Source of the DNA: CAWGYT01 sp963826795
GTDB taxonomy: Bacteria; Planctomycetota; Planctomycetia; Pirellulales; Pirellulaceae
Length of the DNA: 64,000 bases
Assembly (NCBI GenBank): GCA_963826795.1
Contig: CAWGYT010000004.1
Span: forward strand, 1-64,000
Reading direction: 5' to 3'
Under the pieces are notes generated by a model. That model ran no database searches and had not been told where the DNA came from. It was given only the letters and a program-made list of their open reading frames with translations. Below, piece after piece: positions 52,303 to 63,117 of the stretch (position 1 is its first letter; each line of letters starts with the position of its first letter). Both the position numbers and the translations under genes were made by a program.

Positions 52303-54183
52303 ATGTGTGGCATCGTGGGTTACATTGGGCAGCGAGAGGCGGTCGATTTCTTGCTGGAGGGCCTCCGGCGACTCGAATACCGCGGTTACGATAGCGCCGG
52401 GGTGGCGACGCTCGGCCCGGCTCGCCCGATCGCCGTCGCGAAGTCGCCTGGACGCATCCTGGCGCTCGAAGAAAAACTCAGCGGCGTCACGCTCGCCGGC
52501 TCAATGGGAATCGGACACACCCGCTGGGCAACTCACGGGCCACCCACCGAAATCAATGCCCACCCGCATTTGGGAGGGGACGGGGAAGTTGCGATCGTGC
52601 ATAACGGCGTGATCGAGAACTACCTGGGCCTCAAGCAACGGCTCGAGTCGCTCGGCTACGCTTTCGTTTCGGCGACCGACAGTGAAGTCGTGGCCCATCT
52701 GATTGCGTTTCATTTGGCCCGAGAAGTCGCGAACCCGTCGGGTCAATCCGACCCCGAGCACGAGCGCGGGCCGTTAGTGCGTGCGGTGCAAGCGGCCATC
52801 GCCGAATTGAGGGGAACCTACGGACTGGTCGTGCTCTTTCGGGACTACCCCCAGGTCATGATCGCCGCGCGACTCGGCAGCCCGCTGGTCGTGGGCGTCG
52901 GCGACGGCGAGCATTTCGTGGCCAGTGACGCCTCTCCCTTGGCCGGCTACACCGACCGCATCGTCTACTTAGCCGACCACCAACTGGCCGTGATTACCGC
53001 CGATTCCCTGCGGGTCACTCACCGCGACCGAGGGCACGTCAAACACGACGTGCGCGTCCTGGAGATTGATTCGAATGCAGTCACGCTCGACGACCAGTAC
53101 GAACACTTCATGCTCAAGGAAATCTTCGAGCAGCCGCAGTCGCTGCGTGACACGATGCGGGGACGGCTTTGCAAAGACAATGCGACCGCGATCTTCGGTG
53201 GCCTGAACCTGGGTCCTCAGCAATTGCGCCGCGTGAACCGCGTGTTGTTGACCGCCTGCGGAACCAGCTGGCATTCGGCACTGGTCGGGGAGTACATGAT
53301 CGAGGAGTTCGCGCGTTTGCCCGTGGATGTCGAGTATGCGAGTGAGCTGCGTTATCGCAACCCGCCGGTCGACAACGACACGATCTTGTTTGCAATCACG
53401 CAAAGCGGCGAGACGGCTGACACCTTAGCGGCACTCCGCGAGATGAAGCGCAAAGGCCACCCGACATTGGCGATCTGCAATGTCGTGGGCAGCACGATCG
53501 CCCAGGAAGCCGACGGCGGTGTTTACCTGCACGCCGGCCCTGAAGTTGGCGTCGCCTCGACCAAGGCCTACACATCTCAGTTGGCGGTGCTCGCCATGCT
53601 GGCGCTCTATTTCGGTCGGCTCCGACATCTTAGCTATGGCGCCGGCCGCCGCATCATCCAGGCGTTGGAAGAACTGCCGCAGCGGGTCGAGGAAGCCTTG
53701 GCCTCGCATGAACAAGTCAAACGAGTCGCCGAAAAATACTATCAGTGCAACAACTTTCTGTATCTCGGACGGCAGTACAACTTCCCCACGGCGCTGGAAG
53801 GTGCCTTGAAGCTGAAAGAAATCAGCTACATCCACGCCGAAGGCTATCCCGCGGCCGAGATGAAGCACGGCCCGATCGCTCTCGTCGACGAACATACGCC
53901 CAGCGTGTTCGTCATGCCCCAGGGACTGGTCTACGAGAAAGTGATGGCCAATCTCGAGGAAATCAAGGCTCGCGGCGGACCCGTGATCGCAATCGCGGGC
54001 GAAGGCGATCCGCACGTCAGCTCGCTGGCCGACGACGTCATTCAGATTCCCGTCGTCGAAGACTTCCTGCAACCGATTGTCACGATCATTCCATTGCAAC
54101 TGCTGGCCTATCACATCGCCTTGCTGCGTCATTGCGACGTTGACAAGCCGCGGAACCTGGCGAAGAGCGTGACGGTCGAATAG
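52303..54183 (+). CDS. glmS: Glucosamine-6-phosphate synthase
   Basis: A protein of 626 residues from ATG 52303, with catalytic Cys2 directly after Met (MCGIVGYIGQREAVDFLLEG). It makes glucosamine-6-phosphate from fructose-6-phosphate and glutamine for cell wall and lipopolysaccharide. N-terminal glutaminase: GIGHTRWATHGPPTEINAHP. Two SIS domains follow: LLTACGTSWHSALVGEYMIE and FLYLGRQYNFPTALEGALKL. The C terminus ends PRNLAKSVTVE, a typical ending with the Lys needed for catalysis. An open frame from 52285 is excluded because the Cys must be residue 2. Confidence 0.97.
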   Translation: MCGIVGYIGQREAVDFLLEGLRRLEYRGYDSAGVATLGPARPIAVAKSPGRILALEEKLSGVTLAGSMGIGHTRWATHGPPTEINAHPHLGGDGEVAIVHNGVIENYLGLKQRLESLGYAFVSATDSEVVAHLIAFHLAREVANPSGQSDPEHERGPLVRAVQAAIAELRGTYGLVVLFRDYPQVMIAARLGSPLVVGVGDGEHFVASDASPLAGYTDRIVYLADHQLAVITADSLRVTHRDRGHVKHDVRVLEIDSNAVTLDDQYEHFMLKEIFEQPQSLRDTMRGRLCKDNATAIFGGLNLGPQQLRRVNRVLLTACGTSWHSALVGEYMIEEFARLPVDVEYASELRYRNPPVDNDTILFAITQSGETADTLAALREMKRKGHPTLAICNVVGSTIAQEADGGVYLHAGPEVGVASTKAYTSQLAVLAMLALYFGRLRHLSYGAGRRIIQALEELPQRVEEALASHEQVKRVAEKYYQCNNFLYLGRQYNFPTALEGALKLKEISYIHAEGYPAAEMKHGPIALVDEHTPSVFVMPQGLVYEKVMANLEEIKARGGPVIAIAGEGDPHVSSLADDVIQIPVVEDFLQPIVTIIPLQLLAYHIALLRHCDVDKPRNLAKSVTVE

Positions 54184-54316
54184 GGATTGCTTGTCCCGAC
54201 ACAAACGCGTCGCCCGTCATGACGTCATGAATCGCGCGGACCAACCTGCTATACTTCACGGCGCGTCGGGGACGGTCAGGGCGTCGGGAATTTGGATGGG
54301 GATGGGAGACTAGCCG

Positions 54317-55312
54317 ATGAGCCAATGGTATCTAAGCTTTGATGGCAACCAGCTTGGACCGTTCGACTTGGCGGAGGCGATTGAACGCTGTCGCTACAAC
54401 CCGCACGGCCTTTGCTGGCGACCCGGGTTCGGCGAATGGTTGCCGATCTCGCAGGTCGCCGAGCTCAGTTCATCGCCCACCGAACGCCCCGCACCACCCC
54501 CCATCTCAACGCGGACCGCCGACGAGATCGACTTTACGATTTACGGCGAAGACATGCAGTACGTCGAGGTCGAATTGGATCCGGGCGAAAGCGCGGTCGC
54601 CGAGGCAGGCGCGATGATGTTTAAAGACAGTTGCGTCCAAATGGAGACCGTGTTCGGAGATGGATCGCACCAAAGCCAGTCCGGCGGACTTTTCGACAAG
54701 CTGGTGGGCGCGGGCAAGCGACTGATCACGGGTGAGAGTCTGTTTACGACCGTGTTTACTCACGCCGGCAGATCGGGCAAGGCGCGAGTTAGTTTCGCGG
54801 CACCCTATCCCGGCACCATCGTGCCGTTGAAGCTAACCAACTACGGCGGGCAAATCATTTGCCAGAAGGACAGCTTTCTGTGCGCGGCCAAGGGCGTCCA
54901 GATCGGCATCCATTTCCAAAAGAAGATTCTGACCGGCCTGTTCGGGGGCGAAGGTTTTATCATGCAAAAGCTGGAAGGCGACGGACAGGTGTTTGTCCAC
55001 GCGGGAGGCACGATTCGCGAGTGCCAACTGGCGGCCGGCGAGTCCTTGCATGTTGACACGGGATGCCTCGTCGCGCTGACCAAGTCCGTCACCTACGACG
55101 TCCAGCAAGCGGGTAATCTCAAGTCGATGGTATTCGGCGGCGAGGGTATCTTCTTGGCACATCTTACGGGCCCAGGTCACGTCTGGCTGCAATCCTTGCC
55201 CTTTTCGCGAATGGCCCGCCGGATGCTGGCCGCCGTTCCCTCGCGTGGCAGCAAGGGTGAAGGCTCGATTCTGGGAGGACTCGGAAATCTGCTGGACGGC
55301 GATGGCTTTTGA
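54317..55312 (+). CDS. AIM24/TIGR00266 family protein with GYF domain
   Basis: A 331-residue protein. An N-terminal GYF_2 domain (residues about 1-50, MSQWYLSFDGNQLGPFDLAE, GFGEWLPISQVAEL) is followed by an AIM24/TIGR00266 beta sandwich (about 75-300: FTIYGEDMQYVEVELDPGES, GGEGFIMQKLEGDGQVFVHA, TGCLVALTKSVTYDVQQAGN). The C-terminal tail is Gly-rich. The family is conserved and of unclear role (possibly envelope or lipid related). Single gene after glmS with 130 bp gap. Confidence 0.88.
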   Translation: MSQWYLSFDGNQLGPFDLAEAIERCRYNPHGLCWRPGFGEWLPISQVAELSSSPTERPAPPPISTRTADEIDFTIYGEDMQYVEVELDPGESAVAEAGAMMFKDSCVQMETVFGDGSHQSQSGGLFDKLVGAGKRLITGESLFTTVFTHAGRSGKARVSFAAPYPGTIVPLKLTNYGGQIICQKDSFLCAAKGVQIGIHFQKKILTGLFGGEGFIMQKLEGDGQVFVHAGGTIRECQLAAGESLHVDTGCLVALTKSVTYDVQQAGNLKSMVFGGEGIFLAHLTGPGHVWLQSLPFSRMARRMLAAVPSRGSKGEGSILGGLGNLLDGDGF

Positions 55313-55401
55313 GCGGGCGGTGCACCTGCCGTTTTCAAGCGGCCATGTGACGAAATTGCGACCGCCGCATCTCGACCTTTGACAACTCGAAAGAATCCTT
55401 C

Positions 55402-56805
55402 GTGAAGCTTCACTTTTTGGGCGCGAATCGACAGGTCACCGGTTCTCGATACTGCCTGGAGACCAGACAATCGCGCGTCATGATCGACTGCGGGATGTTT
55501 CAAGAGCGGCAGTTCACGTCGCGGAACTGGAATCAGTCGCCGCTGCCGCTGGAATCCGTCGACGCAATGCTGCTGACCCACGCACACATCGACCATTGCG
55601 GTTTGATCCCGCGAGCCGTCAAGCAGGGCTTCGACGGCCCGATTTACTGCACGCCGCCGACAACCGACCTGGTCGAGATCATGCTGCGCGATGCGGCCCA
55701 TATTCAGGCCGAGGACGTGGCTTATAAGAAAAAGCGGCATCGCCGTGAGGGACGTAGCGGCACGTATCCGCTCGAGCCGTTGTTCGACGACGAAGATGTG
55801 AACCAGACGCTGCCGCTACTTCAGCCCGTGCCCTACCAACAATCCCAACAGGTCGCCGAAGACATTCACGTCACATTTTGGGAGGCCGGCCACATCCTGG
55901 GGTCGGCCATGCTGGAAGTGACCCTGGAAGAAGCGGGCGTCCAGCGGCGTGTGATCTTCTCGGGCGACATCGGGCAATGGGACAAACCACTGATCCAGGA
56001 CCCCACACGATTCGAGCAAGCCGATTATGTCGTCATGGAGTCGACCTACGGCAATCGCGACCACGAGCGGGGCGTGGCCGACATCGAAGTCCAATTGGAA
56101 ACGATTATCAACTCGACGATCAAGGCGGGAGGTAAAGTCATCGTCCCGACGTTCGCCGTCGAGCGGGCTCAGGAATTGATGTACTACTTGAGCCAACTGG
56201 TGCACGAGGACCGCATCCCTGATATTCCGATCTACCTGGACAGCCCCATGGCGATCGACGTGCTGGAAGTCTTTCGCCGTCATCGCGACCGGTTCGATGA
56301 CGAATCATGGCAACGAATCACCGACGGCTTCCCTCCACTCAGTTTCCCCGGACTCGTGCTTTCCCGCACGACCGACGAGTCGAAGGCGATCAACGAAGTC
56401 GATCACCCGTGCGTGATCATGTCGACGTCCGGGATGTGCACCGCCGGCCGCATCAAACACCACTTGCGGCACAACCTGGGACGGCCCGAATGCACCGTGC
56501 TATTCGTTGGCTTCCAAGCGCAGGGGACACTCGGGCGACAGATCCTGGACCGCCGTCCCGAGGTGCGAATTCACGGCAAGATGCAGCCCGTCCGGGCCCA
56601 AGTCAAACAGGTCTACGGATGCTCGGGACACGCCGATCGCTCGGGACTGCTCCATTGGGCCGCCTCATTCAAGCAGCCGCCGCGTCGCACGTTTATCACG
56701 CATGGCGAGCAAGACGCCGCGTCGGCCCTGGCCGAAACGCTGCACGCGCAGCACGGCTGGGACGCCTTGATCCCCGACTACGAATCGGTGTCCGACCTGA
56801 AGTAA
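55402..56805 (+). CDS. Beta-CASP metallo-beta-lactamase-fold nuclease
   Basis: A 467-residue protein with the metal motif LLTHAHIDHCGLIPRAVKQG (HxHxDH), FWEAGHILGSAM and a beta-CASP domain with SGDIGQWDKPL, VMESTYGNRDHE and TFAVERAQELMYYLS. It closes with RMM-like RIKHHLRHNLGRPECTVLFV, KMQPVRAQVKQVYGCSGHAD and ITHGEQDAASALA (RNA specificity domain). Of the CPSF73/YsH1-type RNA nuclease family; probably cleaves RNA. GTG start. Confidence 0.92.
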   Translation: MKLHFLGANRQVTGSRYCLETRQSRVMIDCGMFQERQFTSRNWNQSPLPLESVDAMLLTHAHIDHCGLIPRAVKQGFDGPIYCTPPTTDLVEIMLRDAAHIQAEDVAYKKKRHRREGRSGTYPLEPLFDDEDVNQTLPLLQPVPYQQSQQVAEDIHVTFWEAGHILGSAMLEVTLEEAGVQRRVIFSGDIGQWDKPLIQDPTRFEQADYVVMESTYGNRDHERGVADIEVQLETIINSTIKAGGKVIVPTFAVERAQELMYYLSQLVHEDRIPDIPIYLDSPMAIDVLEVFRRHRDRFDDESWQRITDGFPPLSFPGLVLSRTTDESKAINEVDHPCVIMSTSGMCTAGRIKHHLRHNLGRPECTVLFVGFQAQGTLGRQILDRRPEVRIHGKMQPVRAQVKQVYGCSGHADRSGLLHWAASFKQPPRRTFITHGEQDAASALAETLHAQHGWDALIPDYESVSDLK

Positions 56806-56818
56806 GAAAGACGTTTCC

Positions 56819-57673
56819 ATGACGGCGTTCGCCGCAGACCAGCTCCGAGAACGCATCCGTGTCGTCTCGGAACAGGCACGAGCCAGTGGGCACTTATGGC
56901 CGATCCAGACGGCCGGTGCCTGGTTTCACGATCGCGGCATGGACTTCTTGATTCGCACGATCACCCACCTGGCTCGCAAACCATCGGCCGCGGCCAGTTC
57001 CGGGGCGAGGAATCCGTTCCTGCCCTACGAACCCGAGTTGTTTGTCACCGACGTGTCGGACTCACATGTGGCATTGCTCAACAAGTTCCAGGTCGTGGAC
57101 GGACACCTGTTGTTGGTGACTCGCGAATATCAGCCTCAAGAAACACGGCTTTCCACCGCCGACTTCCAGGCCTTGGCCCACTGCCTCATCCAATACGATT
57201 CGCTGGGCTTCTACAATTCGAGCAAAATCGCAGGGGCCAGCCAACCTCACCGCCACCTCCAGCTGATCCCCGTTCCGCTGGCCGACGGAGGACCCGCGAT
57301 TCCGGTTGAGACGTGCCTGGAGCTCGAGTCGATGACGGTCGGCATGGCAAAACGCAGTTCGCGTTTGCCGTTTACGCATCAGGTTTTCAAGATTGAGCCG
57401 GTAACAACCGAGCAGGACTTGGGCGACCAGTTGACCACCGGTTACACGCAATTGGTCCGCAACCAGGAATGGTCTGAGGTCTCGGCCCAAACGCCCTACA
57501 ATCTGCTGATGACGCGTCAATGGATGATGCTCGTCCCGCGGCGCCGCGAGTGTTTCGGCGAGATTTCGCTCAACGCGATGGCCTATGCCGGGGCATTGCT
57601 GGTCAGGCACGAGCAACAGCAACAGCAACTCATCCAGGCCGGCCCCATGCAGGCCCTCATCGAAACCACCTGA
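56819..57673 (+). CDS. ATP adenylyltransferase / Ap4A phosphorylase-like
   Basis: A 284-residue HIT-like enzyme related to yeast Apa2-type phosphorylases: FVTDVSDSHVALLNKFQVVD GHLLLVTREY, then the catalytic ASQPHRHLQLIPVPLADGGP (HxHxx-like), and YNLLMTRQWMMLVPRRRECF. It degrades or makes diadenosine tetraphosphate using phosphate. Single protein, 13 nt after the nuclease gene, so probably co-transcribed. A C-terminal poly-Gln stretch (HEQQQQQLIQ) is unusual. Confidence 0.85.
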   Translation: MTAFAADQLRERIRVVSEQARASGHLWPIQTAGAWFHDRGMDFLIRTITHLARKPSAAASSGARNPFLPYEPELFVTDVSDSHVALLNKFQVVDGHLLLVTREYQPQETRLSTADFQALAHCLIQYDSLGFYNSSKIAGASQPHRHLQLIPVPLADGGPAIPVETCLELESMTVGMAKRSSRLPFTHQVFKIEPVTTEQDLGDQLTTGYTQLVRNQEWSEVSAQTPYNLLMTRQWMMLVPRRRECFGEISLNAMAYAGALLVRHEQQQQQLIQAGPMQALIETT

Positions 57674-57680
57674 CGACCGC

Positions 57681-58210
57681 TGCCAGAGCGCAACCCTCAC
57701 CCGCTGCTCCGCAGCGACCTCTCCCGGCGGCGGGAGAGGTGACCACCGCATGCGTCCCTTCTCCCCTCGCCATGTCCCTTCTCCCACGCCATGTCTCTTC
57801 TCCCTACGCCACGTCCCTTCTCCCCAACGCGGGAGAAGGTGGCCGAAGGCCGGATGAGGGGGGCGAGCGGTTGCCAGAGCGCAACCCTCACCCGCTGCTC
57901 CGCAGCGACCTCTCCCGGCGGCGGGAGAGGTGACCACCGCATGTGTCCCTTCTCCCACGCCACGTCCCTTCTCCCCAACGCGGGAGAAGGTGGCCGAAGG
58001 CCGGATGAGGGGGGCAGCGGTTGCCAGAGCGCAACCCTCACCCGCTGCTCCGCAGCGACCTCTCCCGGCGGCGGGAGAGGTGACCATCGCATGCGTCCCT
58101 TCTCCTCACGCCATGTCCCTTCTCCCGCGCCACGTCCCTTCTCCTACGCCACGTCCCTTCTCCCCAACGCGGGAGAAGGTGGCCGAAGGCCGGATGAGGG
58201 GGGGCAATCG
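57681..58210. repeat. Three-unit tandem repeat
   Basis: Units start at 57681, 57872 and 58022, each about 150-190 bp: ccagagcgcaaccctcaccc, a palindrome ctctcccggcggcgggagag, a variable number of about 19-bp cttctccc-cgcca subunits, then ttctccccaacgcgggagaa and gccgaaggccggatgagggg. The DNA is GC-rich with strong hairpins; no gene. Confidence 0.85.
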
Positions 58211-58258
58211 CGCCGGCACCGCGATCGACCCTCATCCGAGCTCGTGGCTGACTACCGC

Positions 58259-60218
<1,960 letters not shown>

Positions 60219-60305
60219 CACACACCTCGAACCAATTGACAAGTGCAAAGCCGCGATTCTAAGAGCGCCACGGGGCGGTGTCAACGAAACGCGGACGCCG
60301 AACGC

Positions 60306-61001
60306 TCAGCTGGGGCACGCTCGTCGATCGCCGACTTGTGAACCGCGGGGCCCGCAACCGAGCTGGCATTCGGGACGGGATTCACGCGAGCGTCTCAGGG
60401 CCGCAGCAGCTCGCGGATCGCGACTTCGATCTCTTCGAAACGTGAACGCGAGCCCGTCGCCAAACGTCTGCTTCGCCGCTCCGGATCGGTCGTACAGCCT
60501 GAGCGTCGGGATTGTCCCGCTGTTGATTTCGAACTCGTCCATCGCACGACCGTCCGCGCCCCCATAGGCCGAGATGAAATTCGGAAAGGTCGCCTCCTGG
60601 CGCGTCAGGAAACGGAGCACCTTCTCGCGATCGTCGGGACTCTCAAGCGCCACCGACGCAACCACAAGGTCTTGCCCTCCGTACTTCCGGCTTAATTCCA
60701 CCGTATGCGGAAACCCTTCCATGCAGGGAACACACCACGTCGCCCAGAAATCCACCAGGACAATCTTTCCGCGATGCTTGGCTAGAAACTGTTCGAAACC
60801 TGCCCGGTCCAAGACCTCCAGCGCGATCTCGCTCGCCTCCGCCGCGGCCGGTGACGCGGCAGCCGGAGATACGTCCGCCGGAGATACGTCGGCCTCGGTA
60901 ACCGCGGGGGACGTCGCGTTCGTCACGTCGGGTTCCCCACGACGCTGACAGCCGATCAGCAAGCCCAAGCCCAAAGCAAACGTGATCCGAAGAAAAAACA
61001 C
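60306..61001 (-). CDS. TlpA/ResA-like thioredoxin-fold lipoprotein, frameshifted
   Basis: GTG 61001 (a TTG at 61022 is also open); lipobox LLIGC near residue 18. A Ser/Ala/Pro linker is followed by the thioredoxin core GKIVLVDFWATWCVPCMEGF (WCVPC active site) and ALESPDDREKVLRFL. After TFGDGLAFT the original end should be RFEEIEVAIRELLRP with stop at 60395; adding CG at about 60442 (acgcgttt) restores it (about 202 residues). Probably an extracytoplasmic reductase. Confidence 0.82.
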   Translation of the reverse strand: MFFLRITFALGLGLLIGCQRRGEPDVTNATSPAVTEADVSPADVSPAAASPAAAEASEIALEVLDRAGFEQFLAKHRGKIVLVDFWATWCVPCMEGFPHTVELSRKYGGQDLVVASVALESPDDREKVLRFLTRQEATFPNFISAYGGADGRAMDEFEINSGTIPTLRLYDRSGAAKQTFGDGLAFTFRRDRSRDPRAAAALRRSRESRPECQLGCGPRGSQVGDRRACPS

Positions 61002-61025
61002 GGAGCCTGACCCCTTTCCCAACCC

Positions 61026-61631
61026 CTAGTTCTTCCACTTGATCGCGCAGCCGACCTGTTTGGCCTCGGTCACTTCGGCCGTTTTTCCCTCCAGGACCGC
61101 ATCAATCGCGTCACGAAGATAGTGAGTCTTCGCCTCCTCGCCGCTTTGCCAATTGTCATCGATGGCGCCCATGTACGCGATCTTGCGTTCCTTGTCCAGC
61201 AAGAAGGCATGTGGCGTGCACGTGGCTCCGTAGGCCCTGGCCGACCGCTGGGATTCGTCCAACAGGTAGGGAAAATTAAAACCCTTCTCGTCGGCGCGCT
61301 GTTTCATCGCCTCGAGATCCTCACCCTTGTTCACGTTGATCGCCACCAGCACCACGCCCTGATCGGCATAGTCACTCGCGATTTTCATCAGTCGATCCTG
61401 GTACGCCACCGCGACCGGACAATTATTGCAGGTAAAGACAACCGCCACCGCTTTGGCCTCGCCGTAATCGTCCAAGCCGTGGTTCTTGCCGTCGGTGCCG
61501 GGAAGAGCACTCCAGCCGGTGGCGAGGTCGCCAACACTGACTTCGCGATTGTACTTGCCCGCCACGCCCGTGACGGTCCAAGCCAAGGTGAAGGTAACCG
61601 CCAGAAGGGCTGGGAACGCGTGTCGAGACAT
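61026..61631 (-). CDS. Thioredoxin-family (redoxin) secreted protein
   Basis: A 201-residue protein with a signal peptide (AFPALLAVTFTLAWTVTGVAG) and a peroxiredoxin/thioredoxin-like body: AVAVVFTCNNCPVAVAYQDR (Cys pair about residues 68-71) and FPYLLDESQRSARAYGATCT PHAFLLDKER. It ends VTEAKQVGCAIKWKN with a third Cys. Resembles a planctomycete redoxin family that accompanies lipoprotein thioredoxins. It lies 24 nt upstream of the TlpA-like gene, same operon. Confidence 0.88.
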   Translation of the reverse strand: MSRHAFPALLAVTFTLAWTVTGVAGKYNREVSVGDLATGWSALPGTDGKNHGLDDYGEAKAVAVVFTCNNCPVAVAYQDRLMKIASDYADQGVVLVAINVNKGEDLEAMKQRADEKGFNFPYLLDESQRSARAYGATCTPHAFLLDKERKIAYMGAIDDNWQSGEEAKTHYLRDAIDAVLEGKTAEVTEAKQVGCAIKWKN

Positions 61632-61829
61632 CGTCGTTTCCTTTCATCCAGAGAAATTTCGCATTGCCCCCGCATTCTAGGAGAGCCAAAAGTCGAGTCA
61701 AGCGACCGCCGCAACCCGCCGTCGGTTGCCGTGGGTGGCGAGACCCGAGTATCCTACAGGCTGCCAACGCTTATTGACCCTGCGAGTCGCTTTTCAGAGT
61801 ACCCGCCACACTCCGCGCTCGGATCGCCG

Positions 61830-63086
61830 ATGGTCCCTCGTTTTTTGCCAACTTTCGGTCGCAAGCCGGTATTCCTGGCTTTACTCGTGGCAGCTTGCAG
61901 CCTCGCGACGACGCCATGTCCGACGTGTGCCGAACCGACCCGGCTGAGGATCGCAACGTTCAACACATCGCTCAATCGCGCACAGGCGGGCAACTTGGTC
62001 CAACAATTGAGTGGCACGAGTCAGCCCGCGCAGCAGGTCGCGGCCATCATTCAGCAGGTGCGGCCCGACGTCCTGTTGCTCAACGAATTCGACTGGGACG
62101 CCGAGGGCCAGGCCGCGGCGCTGTTTCGCAGCCGCTATCTTGCGGTCGGCCAGTTCGGTAACGAACCCCTGGAATTTCCCTACGCCTTTCTGGCCCCGGT
62201 CAACACGGGCGTACTTTCGGGATTGGACCTGGACGGCGACGGCCGACTCGATGGTCCCCAGGATGCCTTCGGCTTCGGTCGCTTTCCTGGCCAATACGGC
62301 ATGCTTGTTCTATCGCGTTATCCGATCGATCCTGGCGCCGTGCGCACCTTCCAGAACTTTCTTTGGAAAGATCTGCCTCAGGCCCAGTTACCCCACGATC
62401 CAACTTCCGAGACGGCGTACTACTCACCCCAGGCGACGCACGTCTTGCGATTGTCGTCCAAGAGTCATTGGGATGTGCCCATTCGAATCAATGACGCCAC
62501 GCTGCACTTCCTGGTGGCGCATCCAACGCCACCGGTATTCGACGGACCCGAAGATCGCAACGGACGACGTAATCACGACGAGATTCGCTTCTGGCTGGAA
62601 TACCTTGCCGCCGACGCGGCTCAAAGTCAGTTCATTTACGACGATCGCGGCGTACGCGGCGGGCTGGGCGAGCCGACCTATTTCGTGGTCGCGGGCGACT
62701 TGAATTCCGATCCCTATGACGGCGATAGTCGCCACGAAGCGATCCAGCGCCTGCTGGCTCACCCGCAAATTCAGTCCGAGCCGGCGCCGTCGAGCCGGGG
62801 CGGTGTCGCCGCCAGCTCGCAACAGCAAGGTGCCAACCGGGATCACCAGGGGAATCCGGCCTACGACACGTCCGACTTCTCCGATCGCCCCGGCAGCAGC
62901 GGCAATTTGCGCGTTGATTACGTCTTGCCCTCAAAGGCCCTGACGCTGCGGGATGCCGGAATCTTCTGGCCGATCGAGGGCGAACAAGGAGCCGACTGGA
63001 TCCAGTGCTCCGACCACCGACTGGTCTGGATCGATGTCACCATCGACACGGAGTTGCGCGGCGGAAGCGCGGCCAAAGCGGACTGA
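61830..63086 (+). CDS. Secreted endonuclease/exonuclease/phosphatase-family protein
   Basis: A protein of 418 residues from ATG 61830 with a signal peptide (VFLALLVAACSLATTPCPTC). The EEP fold is marked by RIATFNTSLNRAQAGN, VRPDVLLLNEFDWDAEGQAA, VVAGDLNSDPYDGDSRHEAI and CSDHRLVWIDVTID. Metal-dependent phosphohydrolases of this fold cleave phosphodiesters; the substrate is unknown. A Ca-loop-like DLDGDGRLDGPQDAFG at about residue 130 is added. The frame is open far upstream (61122) but that part is antisense to the thioredoxin gene. Confidence 0.88.
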   Translation: MVPRFLPTFGRKPVFLALLVAACSLATTPCPTCAEPTRLRIATFNTSLNRAQAGNLVQQLSGTSQPAQQVAAIIQQVRPDVLLLNEFDWDAEGQAAALFRSRYLAVGQFGNEPLEFPYAFLAPVNTGVLSGLDLDGDGRLDGPQDAFGFGRFPGQYGMLVLSRYPIDPGAVRTFQNFLWKDLPQAQLPHDPTSETAYYSPQATHVLRLSSKSHWDVPIRINDATLHFLVAHPTPPVFDGPEDRNGRRNHDEIRFWLEYLAADAAQSQFIYDDRGVRGGLGEPTYFVVAGDLNSDPYDGDSRHEAIQRLLAHPQIQSEPAPSSRGGVAASSQQQGANRDHQGNPAYDTSDFSDRPGSSGNLRVDYVLPSKALTLRDAGIFWPIEGEQGADWIQCSDHRLVWIDVTIDTELRGGSAAKAD

Positions 63087-63117
63087 GTGAGGTGGCACAT
63101 CAAGGCTCGATGCGAGC

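Noticed and set aside
61122..61829. Long + strand open frame upstream of the EEP-family gene
   Set aside because: It lies antisense to the thioredoxin-family gene and lacks a signal or domain; the start with signal peptide is at 61830.
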